Assembly (NCBI GenBank): GCA_003138515.1
Contig: PLGG01000041.1
Location: forward strand, 180 to 61,402
Source: Acidobacteriaceae bacterium
GTDB lineage: Bacteria > Acidobacteriota > Terriglobia > Terriglobales > Acidobacteriaceae
Reading direction: 5' to 3'
DNA: 61,223 nt
Part shown: piece by piece, positions 47,280 through 56,715 of the stretch
Position numbering within the stretch: the first letter of the stretch is position 1
How the letters are laid out: every line of letters begins with the position of its first letter
Made by a program: the position numbers and the translations under genes
The notes under the pieces: generated by a model
The model's input: only the letters and a program-made list of their open reading frames with translations
The model's database searches: none
What the model was told of the DNA's origin: nothing

Positions 47280-47294
47280 GACAGATTTTCTGTC
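47280..47294. promoter_or_regulatory. Palindrome upstream of vapB
   Basis: GACAGA-TTT-TCTGTC is a perfect 6-bp inverted repeat. A half-like TGACAGAA recurs at the vapB start codon. AbrB-type antitoxins bind such palindromes to repress their own operon. Confidence 0.6.
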
Positions 47295-47394
47295 TCTGCC
47301 ACTTTCTTGTCGATCTTCCGTATTTAACTCAGGCTGACACTTTCTCGCCTTGCGCCGTTTAGGCACGAATGGTGCATTTGCCCTTGACGGCCAA

Positions 47395-48954
47395 TCACTC
47401 CCACTCAATCGTTCCCGGCGGTTTCGACGTAATGTCATATACCACGCGGTTGATCCCGCGCACCTCGTTCACAATGCGGTTGGAGATGCGCTTCAGAAGA
47501 TCGTACGAAAGGGGCGTCCAGTCGGCGGTCATGCCGTCTTCAGAATGCACGGCGCGAATGGCGCACGTATACGCGTAGGTGCGCTGGTCTCCCATCACGC
47601 CGACGCTCATCACCGGCAGGAGCACGGCGAAGCTTTGCCAGATTTTTGTGTACAGCCCAGCAGCCTTGATCTCGCTGACCACGATCTCGTCGGCCTCCTG
47701 CAACAGCGCTACACGTTCCGGCGTGACCTCGCCCAGAATGCGCACTGCCAGCCCCGGCCCCGGAAACGGCTGGCGGCTCAGGATTTCCTCCGGCATTCCA
47801 AGGTCGCGCCCGATGCGGCGGACCTCGTCTTTGAAGAGATCGCGTAGCGGTTCTATTAATTTAAGCTTCATCCGCTCCGGCAGGCCGCCCACGTTGTGGT
47901 GGCTCTTGATGGTCTGGCTTGGCCCTTTCACGCTCGACGACTCGATCACGTCGGGATAAAGAGTGCCCTGCACCAACCAGTCGAGTTTGCCCTCGGGTCC
48001 GAGCGTCTCCCGCGCGATGCGATGGGCCTCGTCCTCGAAGACGGCGATAAACTCCGCGCCGATGCGCTTGCGCTTCACCTCGGGATCGGTCACGCCGGCC
48101 AGCCGCTCGAGGAACCGCGCACTCGCGTTCACCCCAACGATATTTAGCCCCAGCTTGCCGCGCAGATTCTCCTGCACACTCACAAATTCGTTCTTGCGCA
48201 GCACGCCGTTGTTCACAAAGATGCAGGTCAGCCGATTGCCGATTGCCTTGTGCACCAGCACTGCCGCCACCGAGGAATCCACGCCGCCTGAAAGCCCGCA
48301 AATCACATGGCCGTCGCCCACCTTCTCGCGGATCGAGGCGACCGTGCTCTCAATAAAGTGCGCCGCGGTCCAGTCGCCGCGCGCTCCGCAGATGGTGAGG
48401 AAGTTCCGGATAAGTTGCGGTCCGAGTGGCGTGTGGTGCACCTCGGGATGGAACTGCACTGCCCAAATGCCGCGCTCCTCGTTGGCGATTCCGGCCAGCG
48501 CGTTCGAAGTGGCGGCCACGCGGCGAAAGCCGGCGGGTAGCTCCACGGCCTCGTCGCCGTGGCTCATCCACACTTGAATCGCCGGTGGCAGGCCCGCGAA
48601 CAACGGCGTCGAAAGATCCTCCAAAGTCACTTCCGCATGACCATACTCGCGCTTGGGCGCAGAGAGCACCTTGCCGCCCAGATGATGCACGATGTAATGC
48701 AACCCGTAACAGACGCCGAGCACCGGAACGCCCAGTTCGAGAATCTGCGGGTCGGCTGCGGGAGCATCGTCGTCGTACACCGACGACGGCCCGCCGGAAA
48801 GAATCAGCCCGATAGGCTTGAGCGCCCGAATCTCGGCGAGGGGCGCGGTGCACGGCAGGACTACCGAAAACACATTCTGCTCACGAATGCGCCGTGCTAT
48901 GAGCTGCGTATATTGCGACCCGAAATCAAGGATGGCAATTGTCTGGGTGTCCAC
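47395..48954 (-). CDS. guaA: GMP synthase (glutamine-hydrolysing)
   Basis: GuaA converts XMP to GMP using glutamine and ATP. The 519-residue protein has a GATase domain with catalytic Cys82 ([10 protein letters not shown]), the PP-loop ATP pyrophosphatase motif [15 protein letters not shown], and the dimerisation domain ending KPPGTIEWE, which is the invariant C-terminus of the family. Length is standard. It stands alone between vapBC and a pectinesterase remnant, away from guaB. Confidence 0.97.
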   Translation of the reverse strand: MDTQTIAILDFGSQYTQLIARRIREQNVFSVVLPCTAPLAEIRALKPIGLILSGGPSSVYDDDAPAADPQILELGVPVLGVCYGLHYIVHHLGGKVLSAPKREYGHAEVTLEDLSTPLFAGLPPAIQVWMSHGDEAVELPAGFRRVAATSNALAGIANEERGIWAVQFHPEVHHTPLGPQLIRNFLTICGARGDWTAAHFIESTVASIREKVGDGHVICGLSGGVDSSVAAVLVHKAIGNRLTCIFVNNGVLRKNEFVSVQENLRGKLGLNIVGVNASARFLERLAGVTDPEVKRKRIGAEFIAVFEDEAHRIARETLGPEGKLDWLVQGTLYPDVIESSSVKGPSQTIKSHHNVGGLPERMKLKLIEPLRDLFKDEVRRIGRDLGMPEEILSRQPFPGPGLAVRILGEVTPERVALLQEADEIVVSEIKAAGLYTKIWQSFAVLLPVMSVGVMGDQRTYAYTCAIRAVHSEDGMTADWTPLSYDLLKRISNRIVNEVRGINRVVYDITSKPPGTIEWE

Positions 48955-49007
48955 GCTCCAGTTTGTCAGCCCCGCCGCCGGAATGTAAAGACAGTCTGCG
49001 GCCTACC

Positions 49008-49298
49008 TCAAGGCAGCTTTGCCGCCTCCGCTACCGGATCCCAGCGGTCTTTGCCAGTCAGAAACACCCTCGGCATGAATTGCGCCGCCTGTCTCGCTGT
49101 CAACTGATGCGACCAGGAAACGCGGGCGGCCGCATTCGCCCCAGGCCCCGTCGAATGGAACTCCGCGTAATGGGCCTGTGGCACGGTACCGGTCTTGCCC
49201 CATGCATTCCAGCCCTCTGGGATCACATCGGCGGGCAACTCCGTGTCGATGTAGACCACGCGCGAGTACGGACGCCACGGCCGGCCAAGGCTGATCGT
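49008..49298 (-). pseudogene. C-terminal remnant of a pectinesterase
   Basis: The minus strand encodes GRPWRPYSRVVYIDTELP, then VIPEGWNAWGK and STGPGANAAARVSW...LTARQAAQFMPRVFL...WDPVAEAAKLP. This is the diagnostic last 95 residues of a plant-type pectin methylesterase, including the active-site Arg/Trp of GRPWRPY. Upstream the frame loses all similarity, and a 14-bp tandem duplication (49290-49317) lies exactly at the break. The catalytic Asp and Gln motifs are gone, so it cannot be functional. Confidence 0.8.
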
Positions 49299-49622
49299 GT
49301 CGCGCTGATCGTGTCGCGCGCCGGAGCGGCCGCACCCGATCCCGCGCCCGGCTCAATGCCGCAGCCGTTGACTTTTCACTCCTGTACGCGTCCAAATGCC
49401 GACCGTTGACGGAAAAGTAAAGACGAGGCTTTGGGATCCGGGAGCGAGGCGTGCGGGTTTCGCCGCAGCAACCCCGGATCAGGGTATTTACGAGTCCGAG
49501 GTAGAAACTAGGCACAACCCGCCCTCGCCTTTTACAATTCATCAGGGACTCCATCCCAACCCAGCACTGCTCGGGAACGATGAAACTTGGCGGCTCAACC
49601 CTGACCAGGATGAAGGAATAGC

Positions 49623-51011
49623 ATGAAGTTTACGAAATTCGGCAAGGCGCTTGCGATTGGCGCTCTTTCGGCGGCCATCGTATTTGGCATGACGTCTTGC
49701 GTTGAGAGTTATACGGTTGGCTACTTGTACGTGACGGGAACCGTTACCGCCTCGACTGGCAGTAACGGCATCGTCTCCGGCTTCAGAATCGATCACAACA
49801 CGGGCCGGCTAACGCCAATCAACACGCTGCCTGTTGCATCCGGCGGAGCCAACCCGGTTCGCGCCGTGTTGACGCTCGGCAGCCGATTCCTTTATGTGCT
49901 CAATCGCGGCGTGACTGCCTCTGGCAGCGCCAACTGCTACGGAACCGGGGCCAATGCCTGCCTTAACTCCAACGTCACGCAGTTTGCCGTTGGCGGAAAT
50001 GGCACTCTCACACCGCAAGAGACTTTTTATACCCAGGGCATCAATCCGTTCCGCATGTTTTCGGATACCTCGGGCAACTTTCTTTTTGTCCTGGATCACG
50101 ACGCACCGGACAATGCCATCCCGTCGAGCACAGATAACTGCGCGCTCGCCCTGGGAACTTCAGTGACAACCTGCGGCGACATCACCGTCTTCAAAATCGA
50201 CCAGAACACCGGCCGTCTGTCGCTGGTTGTCAATGCCCAGGTGACGGCGACCACCAGCGGCCAGCCAATCACCTATTTCCCGGTTCCGGCCAATCCGGTC
50301 GATTTTGTGTTGTCCGGCGGAAGCGTCCTGACCCTCGCGGGCGCGCCCAATCCAACGGGCTACCCGTACACGGGTGGCACTTTCGTCTCCCCTTATAGCT
50401 ATGCGAGTTCTTCTGGACAGTTGACGCTCAGCCAGAACAGTTCCCAACCGCTCGGCATTCATCAGGGCACAGCCATTGTTCAGGCCGGAAGCGCTATTTT
50501 CGTCCTTGATAACGAGCCCATCACTGTGACGTTTAACGGCGTGACAACCACTTCGCAAAGCCAGATTCTGCCCTACACCCTGACTACAGGCGGCGCGCTT
50601 CAGGCAGAACCGAGCGGCGTGATTCCCGATGACCCAAATCTTGCCAACCCCATCGAAGTCCTGGTCGAGAACAAGGGCCAGTTTGTCTATATCGCCAACC
50701 AAGGGAACAATGTCACGGGGCCGAATCCGAACAGCGGGATCGCCGCGTACCATATCACCACCTCGCCCGCCTATCAGCTAAGCTTCATCTCTGATGAGGC
50801 GACGGTCATTGCCGGCTCCGGATCGGGTCCGCAGTGCATCGTCGAGGATCCCTCCGGCCAGTTCATCTATGAAGCCAACCAATACGACTCCACGGTTACG
50901 GGACGAGTGCTCAATCCGGAAACCGGAGACCTGAGCGATCTGCGTGTTACCAGCACCTACAATCTCCAGGGGCCGGCGTCGTGGTGCCTGGTTGATGGGC
51001 GCACAAGTTAA
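49623..51011 (+). CDS. Beta-propeller lipoprotein 1 (lactonase-like)
   Basis: A 462-residue lipoprotein: signal with lipobox MTSC (Cys26), then repeated blades of the pattern FLYVLNRG, FLFVLDHD, FVYIANQGNNV and FIYEANQYDSTVTG, spaced about 45-60 residues, as in seven-bladed 6-phosphogluconolactonase/YVTN-type propellers. Catalytic residues of true lactonases cannot be confirmed. It is the first of three tandem paralogues with Cys at residue 26 and the same start context (GCATGAAGTT). It is longer than the others because of extra loops with Cys pairs (ANCYGTGANACLN). Confidence 0.85.
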   Translation: MKFTKFGKALAIGALSAAIVFGMTSCVESYTVGYLYVTGTVTASTGSNGIVSGFRIDHNTGRLTPINTLPVASGGANPVRAVLTLGSRFLYVLNRGVTASGSANCYGTGANACLNSNVTQFAVGGNGTLTPQETFYTQGINPFRMFSDTSGNFLFVLDHDAPDNAIPSSTDNCALALGTSVTTCGDITVFKIDQNTGRLSLVVNAQVTATTSGQPITYFPVPANPVDFVLSGGSVLTLAGAPNPTGYPYTGGTFVSPYSYASSSGQLTLSQNSSQPLGIHQGTAIVQAGSAIFVLDNEPITVTFNGVTTTSQSQILPYTLTTGGALQAEPSGVIPDDPNLANPIEVLVENKGQFVYIANQGNNVTGPNPNSGIAAYHITTSPAYQLSFISDEATVIAGSGSGPQCIVEDPSGQFIYEANQYDSTVTGRVLNPETGDLSDLRVTSTYNLQGPASWCLVDGRTS

Positions 51012-51242
51012 TGCCGCGCCGTCTCTGGCCGCCGCGAGAAGGCGGGGTCTGGCGGACAGGACCCGATGCCAGGCTCGGATCCGTCCGAAACCTGCGCAAA
51101 TTGACGGTCTGTCAGCAAACCCTGGCTGAATGCCGGCGCCGCTGCTTGCAATTGGCGCCGGGATTCGATTCGCAGGGATTCGATCTAATGACCGGCTTGT
51201 TTTGAAGGGCCTGCGTGCAGGCTGCGTGAATGAAAGATGCGC

Positions 51243-52490
51243 ATGAAGTTGAATAAATCGAGCCAGCTTGTGCTGGTCGGCGCGGCCAGCCTGCTGGCGG
51301 CCTCGCTCGTCACTGCCTGTTCCCAGTTGACGCAAACCTTGACCATCGACTTCGTTTACGTGGCCTGCGCCAAGGCGGCCGGCGCCGACAACTACGGTGA
51401 GATCGACGTCTACGAGATCAACTCCGAATCGGGCCGGATGCGCCAGATTCCCACTTCGCCCTTTCCTTCACAGGGACGCAACCCCGTTGCCGAGGCCGTC
51501 TCCGTCGACTACGGCAGCCTGTTCGTCGTCAACGAGGACGACAACACCATTGTGCAATTCGGCATTGGCAGCGACGGCAAGCTCTATCCCTATAACACCG
51601 TAAATACGCCGGGGATTTTTCCTCTCGCCATCGCCGCCACCAAATCGAATCTCTTTGTCGTCGATCTCTACCAGCCGCTTCCCCTCTGCTCTAACGCGGA
51701 GCCGTGCTCGGGGTCGATCGGCGTCTTTCCGCTCACCGCACCAAGCGGTAGTAGCCCCGTGACCATCGGGCCGCCCGCCGCCAATCCCGCAGTCGGCGGG
51801 AATTATTGGCCCTTGACACTGTCCGGCGCGAATGCTTCGCATGTCATCGTCCCGACCGCCGTCAACGTCCTTGCTTCAGGCGCCGATGTGTACGTCACCG
51901 CTTACGACTCTTCCGTGGTGCCAAACGCAGGCTACGTCTTCGGGTTTTCGGTCGGGTCGGGCGGCGTTCTCACGCCCCTTAGCGGCTCTCCCTTTGCGGC
52001 CGGCGTCAAACCTTCAGCCATCGCCAGCGACGCTTCGGGCACGCATGTTTACATCACCGACTTTGCGAAAGGAAATGTCCTGGGTTTCACAGTGAGTTCG
52101 AGCGGTGCGCTCACGGCGCTCCCCGGCAGTCCCTTCCCCGCCGGAAATCAGCCATCGGCCATCGTTGTCGATCCTTCCTATGCTTACGCCTATGTGGCCG
52201 ACTCGCTTGACAGCAACGTCACCGCCTATTCAATCTCCTCCAGCGGCGGGCTCAGTTCCATTGGCACGTACGCCACCGGCTTGCAGCCGGTAGCCATTGG
52301 AATCGATCCTTCGACGGAACATTTCCTTTACTCTCTCAACTTCCTTGACAACACCGTCTCCGGCTTTGAGTTGAGCACCACCAACGGAACACTTCTCGAT
52401 TCGCAGTTGTCTCCCTTCCCGAGCAACGCGAATCCAACCGCCGTGGCCGCCATACCGCACAACGGCACAGGAGGCGGCATCAAGCCGTGA
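51243..52490 (+). CDS. Beta-propeller lipoprotein 2
   Basis: A 415-residue lipoprotein with lipobox VTAC (Cys26) and propeller blades (GSLFVVNEDDNTIVQF, LFVVDLYQPL, THVYITDFAKGNVLGF, AYAYVADSLDSNVTAY, HFLYSLNFLDNTVSGF). The closing strand NPTAVAAIPHNGTG recurs in paralogue 3 as NPRALIAVPHGNHA. The ATG at 51243 is used because it matches the GCATGAAGTT start context of both paralogues; an ATG two codons earlier exists. The 230-base gap before it contains a short GGGATTCGAT direct repeat. Outer-membrane or periplasmic binding role; unknown ligand. Confidence 0.85.
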   Translation: MKLNKSSQLVLVGAASLLAASLVTACSQLTQTLTIDFVYVACAKAAGADNYGEIDVYEINSESGRMRQIPTSPFPSQGRNPVAEAVSVDYGSLFVVNEDDNTIVQFGIGSDGKLYPYNTVNTPGIFPLAIAATKSNLFVVDLYQPLPLCSNAEPCSGSIGVFPLTAPSGSSPVTIGPPAANPAVGGNYWPLTLSGANASHVIVPTAVNVLASGADVYVTAYDSSVVPNAGYVFGFSVGSGGVLTPLSGSPFAAGVKPSAIASDASGTHVYITDFAKGNVLGFTVSSSGALTALPGSPFPAGNQPSAIVVDPSYAYAYVADSLDSNVTAYSISSSGGLSSIGTYATGLQPVAIGIDPSTEHFLYSLNFLDNTVSGFELSTTNGTLLDSQLSPFPSNANPTAVAAIPHNGTGGGIKP

Positions 52491-52617
52491 GAGCCTGCAT
52501 TCGCTCAGCTCCGGCAACGGAGTAGGTGGCAATTCCCCCGATTTACAATAAGCACGGGGACAACATTAACGAGTTTTCCTGGGGCTCCTCTTCACGGACC
52601 CTTGACGAAGGAAGCGC

Positions 52618-53826
52618 ATGAAGTTCAGTAAATTGAGCCAGCTTTTTCTGGTCTCTGCAATCGGCCTGATCCTGGCCTCGTTCCTGACTGCCTGTAATCT
52701 GGTCACAATTGACTATGTTTTCGTGGCCGCCTCAGCAGGCAACTCGCCCGGCAGCGCCGGACAAATTTACACGTACGCTGTCGACGCCAAGTCAGGCGCA
52801 CTTCGCAGCGCCGCGTCACCCGTTGACTCCGGCGGCTCCGGCCCAATTGCCTTGGCCACCACCTCCGACTATTACAACCTCTACGTCGCCAACCAGGGCA
52901 ACAATTCCGTGGTTCACTTCGCCCTCGATGGCAATGGCAATCTCATCAAGAAGGACAGCATCACCCTTGTCAATGTCCCCGTATCGATTGCCGTAAACGC
53001 CGCCGGCACCTATCTGTACGTGGTCTCCGGAACGGCCTCCGCCACACTAACTGAGTACGCCCTTAGTTCCGGCGCCATTGGTTCCGCCACCGCAACGCTG
53101 TCTCTCACTGTTCCAGGATTCTCGACCGACACTATTGTGCCCACGGCTGTCACCACGCTCGCCAACAGCAAGGCCGTCTACGTCGCCGCTTATGACAAAT
53201 CGGCTTACAATCCCGGCGGGACCACCACAAGCAACGCCAATCCCGGCTGGCTTTTTGGTTATGCTGTCGGCTCAGGCGGCGCAATGACTACGGTTTCTGG
53301 CAGCCCCTATCAGGCCGGCGTCAAGCCATCTGCCCTGGCCACTGACCCCATCAATCGATTCGTTTACGTCACCGACTTTGCCTCCAACCAACTGATCGGG
53401 TACACAGTGCTGTCCACTGACGCCCTGCAGTTTATGATCAACGGCCCTTTCAAAACCGGCAACGAGCCGACGTCCATTGTCATCGATCCACGCGGCATCT
53501 TCATCTACCTCAGCAACTCGCTGGATGAATCGGTCTCGCCGTACTCGATCGCACTGCCCACTGGCACGCCATCGGCCGACGCCGGGCTCTCCGGCGCCGC
53601 CGCAACCACCACCGATACCGACCCCGTGTCGATCATCGTGGAACCGGCGCTTGGCCGCTTTGTTTACACTGCCAATTATCTGGGCAACTCCGTCTCCGGA
53701 TTCACACTCAATCCCGGTGACGGAACCATCGTGCAAACGCAGGCCACTCCCTATCCGACTGGCGCGAATCCGAGAGCGTTAATCGCCGTTCCGCACGGCA
53801 ACCACGCCCTGTCAACCCCTCAGTAG
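52618..53826 (+). CDS. Beta-propeller lipoprotein 3
   Basis: A 402-residue lipoprotein with lipobox LTAC (Cys26), blades such as YNLYVANQGNNSVVHF, TYLYVVSGTA, RFVYVTDFASNQLIGY, IFIYLSNSLDESVSPY and RFVYTANYLGNSVSGF. It is closest to paralogue 2 (shared KLSQL signal start and AAYDKS/TAYDSS-like blade). GAAGGAAG precedes the ATG. It ends the tandem set and is followed by a strong terminator, so all three may be read from one promoter, though gaps of 127-230 bases also allow separate ones. Confidence 0.85.
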   Translation: MKFSKLSQLFLVSAIGLILASFLTACNLVTIDYVFVAASAGNSPGSAGQIYTYAVDAKSGALRSAASPVDSGGSGPIALATTSDYYNLYVANQGNNSVVHFALDGNGNLIKKDSITLVNVPVSIAVNAAGTYLYVVSGTASATLTEYALSSGAIGSATATLSLTVPGFSTDTIVPTAVTTLANSKAVYVAAYDKSAYNPGGTTTSNANPGWLFGYAVGSGGAMTTVSGSPYQAGVKPSALATDPINRFVYVTDFASNQLIGYTVLSTDALQFMINGPFKTGNEPTSIVIDPRGIFIYLSNSLDESVSPYSIALPTGTPSADAGLSGAAATTTDTDPVSIIVEPALGRFVYTANYLGNSVSGFTLNPGDGTIVQTQATPYPTGANPRALIAVPHGNHALSTPQ

Positions 53827-53853
53827 CGGCGCTGACCAACCGCATCAAGAAAA

Positions 53854-53879
53854 GCCCAGCCCTCGCGGCTGGGTTTTTT
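53854..53879 (+). terminator. Terminator after the propeller cluster
   Basis: CCCAGCC and GGCTGGG with a 5-base loop, followed by six T, 28 bases after the third propeller stop. Classic intrinsic terminator on the plus strand. Confidence 0.93.
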
Positions 53880-53951
53880 GATTCAGGCCGCGATGAATTG
53901 CGCGCGGAAAAGCGCACCTCCGTCCAAACTCGACTTCGGCGTTGACCTCGA

Positions 53952-53980
53952 CCCCTTACTCCTTATTCCCTACTCTCTCG
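53952..53980 (-). repeat. G-tract repeat over the acyltransferase stop codon
   Basis: On the minus strand GTAGGGAATAAGGAGTAAGGGG spans the last codons (VGNKE) and stop of the acyltransferase: a degenerate heptamer of the family seen after pyrH and other genes. Confidence 0.5.
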
Positions 53981-55089
53981 CTTTTCACCACCGTCGTCGC
54001 ATGCATCCACTCGCGCAGTTTTCGCTGTGCCGGCTTCTCGATGAAATGGAGCGCAAAAACGGCCAACGCAATCAGCAGAACGTAGCTGATCCAGGGATCG
54101 AAGCGGATCAAGCCCAGCGCATCCAACACGTGTGAGCCGTGAATCAAGTTCCACAAGTTGAAGTGCAGCAGGTAGAGGCAGTAACTTGCCTCGCCCACAA
54201 AAACCAGCGGACGCACTCCCAGCGCGTGGGCCAGCGGGTTTTCGCCTGCCAGCCCCAGAATGATGCAACCAAACAGCGGCATGAGCACTCCGTCGTGCAT
54301 GATCGGGTAGGGCATCAGCGACCCCAGGCTCAGAAGGGCATAAATTCCACCAAATCCGATGATCCCGAGCCACAGGCGCAATCGCGCTGTGCGCTCGATC
54401 ATCCGGTCCAGGTCAGCCAGCATCACTCCGAAAACAAAGCTGAAGACATGCGTGTAGGGCGTGTACTTCAGCGCCCACAGCCACGGGCCGTAGCTCCATC
54501 GGTCCGGGCGCGCGATTCCATCGGGATTGAATGCGATATAGAGTGCGCCCGGAACCAGCCCCAGCGCCCACACGCCGGCCATCTTGATCAGGTGCGGCGC
54601 CATTCGCTCGGGGCGCTTCCACTTCGCCACCCAGGGAAAGATCACGTAGTAGGCGGCTTCGGCCGACATCGTCCAGGCCGGCGTATTCAGAAAAGTGGCC
54701 ACCGCCGGAACAAACCCCTGCAGCAGCAACGGCGTCAGTACTACACCCGTCCAGAACATCGCGTGCGTGTGCGACTGGGACTCCGAGCGCAGCAAATTCA
54801 GGCTCAGCAGCAAGCTCAGGAAGTAAATGGGATAAATGCGCGTGAATCGCGCTTCCCAGAAGCGCTTGCGGTCCAGTTCTCTATTGCGCGCGCGATCCGC
54901 GTAGTTATAAGCCAACACGAATCCCGACAGCAGAATGAAGTAGCTGACCGAGATAAATCCGGCATTGACTACCGGAGCCAGAAAACCGAACCACTGAGGA
55001 TTGGAGAAGTGAAAGAAGACAATGTTGAGGGCCGCGAAGCAGCGCAAGCCTGTGAGTGCCTTCAACGGTGCTGGCTTGCGAGTCTCCAC
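53956..55089 (-). CDS. Acyltransferase family 3 (OafA/YrhL-like)
   Basis: A 377-residue membrane O-acyltransferase with about ten helices. Motifs: LKALTGLRCFAALNIVFFHFSNP (family start with catalytic His), SGFVLAYNY, RFWEARFTRIYPIYFLSLLL (the R-x10-R pattern), and WTMSAEAAYYVIFPW. Such enzymes acetylate sugars of O-antigen, exopolysaccharide or peptidoglycan. It starts with GTG at 55089. No glycan operon is adjacent. The 3' end carries a G-tract repeat that extends into the coding region. Confidence 0.9.
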   Translation of the reverse strand: METRKPAPLKALTGLRCFAALNIVFFHFSNPQWFGFLAPVVNAGFISVSYFILLSGFVLAYNYADRARNRELDRKRFWEARFTRIYPIYFLSLLLSLNLLRSESQSHTHAMFWTGVVLTPLLLQGFVPAVATFLNTPAWTMSAEAAYYVIFPWVAKWKRPERMAPHLIKMAGVWALGLVPGALYIAFNPDGIARPDRWSYGPWLWALKYTPYTHVFSFVFGVMLADLDRMIERTARLRLWLGIIGFGGIYALLSLGSLMPYPIMHDGVLMPLFGCIILGLAGENPLAHALGVRPLVFVGEASYCLYLLHFNLWNLIHGSHVLDALGLIRFDPWISYVLLIALAVFALHFIEKPAQRKLREWMHATTVVKSERVGNKE

Positions 55090-55112
55090 GAACTGTTAGA
55101 CGTCTCCGGAAG

Positions 55113-55130
55113 GCAGGGAACAGGGATCAG
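55113..55130 (+). repeat. G-tract repeat upstream of the acyltransferase
   Basis: GCAGGGAACAGGGATCAG on the plus strand, inverted relative to the C-rich copy at 55301, leaving about 170 bases between. It is the only copy not found at a 3' end of a gene. Confidence 0.6.
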
Positions 55131-55300
55131 AAAGAATCCGCACACAAACAGGCGTCAACGCCGGTGTTGGACGACAGCAGAGCGAGGTTGACGCGACAGT
55201 GCTTGATGTGGCTGAACCGTTCCTTCCTCAAGCGAAGGCCATCCTGCGCGATTTCTGCCAGAGCGCGAGATTTCTAAATCAGCTCCAGGCCGCGTCTTTC

Positions 55301-55324
55301 TGTTCCCTATTCCCTATTCCCTGC
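55301..55324 (-). repeat. G-tract heptamer array after pyrH
   Basis: On the minus strand, five bases after the pyrH stop, GCAGGGAATAGGGAATAGGG continues into AACA: three tandem GGGAAYA units. Confidence 0.75.
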
Positions 55325-55329
55325 TTTTC

Positions 55330-56034
55330 TTACGCCGTCACCAGCGATCCAACCTTCTCGCCCAACACCACGCGCCGGATGTTGCCCGGCTGATTCATGT
55401 TGAAAACGATCATGGGCAGATTGTTGTCCTTGCACATGCTCACGGCGGTCAGGTCCATCACCTTCAAGCCCTGTTGCAGAATCTGCATGTAGGTGATCTG
55501 GTCGTACTTCACGGCGTCCTTCACGAGCACCGGGTCGGCGTTGTACACGCCCTCGACTTTGGTGCCCTTCAACAGCACATCGGCCTTGATCTCCATAGCG
55601 CGCAGGCTGGCCGCGGTATCGGTGGAAAAGAAGGGGTTCCCAGTGCCGGCAGCGAAGATCACGACGCGCCCTTTTTCAAGATGCCGGACGGCGCGCCGCC
55701 GGATGTACGGCTCGGCAATCTGGTTCATGAACACTGCCGTCATCACCCGGCATTGCACGCCACGCTGTTCCAGGGCGTCCTGCAGGGCGATCGCATTGAT
55801 GACCGTGGAGAGCATGCCCATGTTGTCGGCGCTCACCCGGTCCATCTCCCTGGCCTGCTCCTCCACGCCGCGGAAGAAGTTCCCTCCACCCACAACGATG
55901 CCGATCTCCACACCCAGTGCGTGCACGTCCGAGATCTCGCCGGTAATCTCCGACACTTTGTCGGCATCCAGACCAAAGCTACGCTCCCCGGCCAACGCCT
56001 CTCCCGAAAGCTTCAAAACGACTCGTTTGTACAT
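55330..56034 (-). CDS. pyrH: UMP kinase
   Basis: PyrH phosphorylates UMP to UDP. The 234-residue protein shows the bacterial UMP-kinase (amino acid kinase fold) motifs: [62 protein letters not shown], and [14 protein letters not shown]. It is a stand-alone gene here; in many bacteria pyrH lies in rpsB-tsf-pyrH-frr, which is not seen. A G-tract array follows its stop. Confidence 0.97.
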   Translation of the reverse strand: MYKRVVLKLSGEALAGERSFGLDADKVSEITGEISDVHALGVEIGIVVGGGNFFRGVEEQAREMDRVSADNMGMLSTVINAIALQDALEQRGVQCRVMTAVFMNQIAEPYIRRRAVRHLEKGRVVIFAAGTGNPFFSTDTAASLRAMEIKADVLLKGTKVEGVYNADPVLVKDAVKYDQITYMQILQQGLKVMDLTAVSMCKDNNLPMIVFNMNQPGNIRRVVLGEKVGSLVTA

Positions 56035-56264
56035 GTCGTTTTCGAGTATCGCACACGCATGTCGGATTGCGCTTCCAACCTTGCTTCTGTGTCCCGCATC
56101 GAACTCCGCAGCTTGGCTTCCCGAATTGGCCCCCCCTCGTCACGCCTGTCTCAAATCAGGAGCCCCCGCGCGCTTTTCCTTCGCTGCACCATGCGCAAGG
56201 CATCCTCGCTTCGTAGACTTGCTTCATCCACTTGACTTCGCACGGCTTCACAGCACCTCATCGG

Positions 56265-56645
56265 ATGCACTTCAAACGAATCGCGTGGCAGGAACTTATG
56301 GTCGTCAAAACGCAATGCAAGGGACATGCGTACATCGGTGTCGAGGTTGGGGCCGGAAACGTCCGCCGATATTTCTCCAGAGACATCGACGTCATCGAGT
56401 TGCACCTCGACCACCTGCTCATCCAGTGCGGCTTGAGCCCCGATTTCTGGCTGGGCCAGACGGAGATTTGCGATCCCCGGCTCTGCGCCTGGCTCGAATC
56501 AAAGAACTTCAATGGCCGTCCGGGTGACGCGCCCATTCCCCTGGCCATGATCCCCTCCGGGAAGAACTGCTTCCGCCTGCGGCCCATCGCCACCAACCGT
56601 CGCGCGAGCAGCAAGCCGACCCTCGACCCCATCCACTCTGCCTAA
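56265..56645 (+). CDS. Conserved-looking small protein of unknown function
   Basis: From the ATG at 56265 the protein has 126 residues. The segment [52 protein letters not shown] looks like a folded alpha/beta domain. [22 protein letters not shown] has several Cys and aromatics, and the end is basic. The composition is protein-like and the opposite strands are not, so I consider it a gene. No family recognised. It lies 70 bases upstream of dapD on the same strand and diverges from pyrH. The start could also be 56232 or 56298. Confidence 0.55.
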   Translation: MHFKRIAWQELMVVKTQCKGHAYIGVEVGAGNVRRYFSRDIDVIELHLDHLLIQCGLSPDFWLGQTEICDPRLCAWLESKNFNGRPGDAPIPLAMIPSGKNCFRLRPIATNRRASSKPTLDPIHSA

Positions 56646-56715
56646 GACGACTCTGTTGCCGGCATTCCGCGCCGACTGTCCACTGTCCACCGCCGATTGG
56701 TACACTCGACTTGCC

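Noticed and set aside
49003..49554. 183-residue minus frame around the pectinesterase remnant
   Set aside because: It is in a different frame from the recognised pectinesterase residues, which lie at 49008-49298.
54139..55191. 350-residue plus frame opposite the acyltransferase
   Set aside because: Antisense shadow, rich in Gln/Arg/His, no domain.
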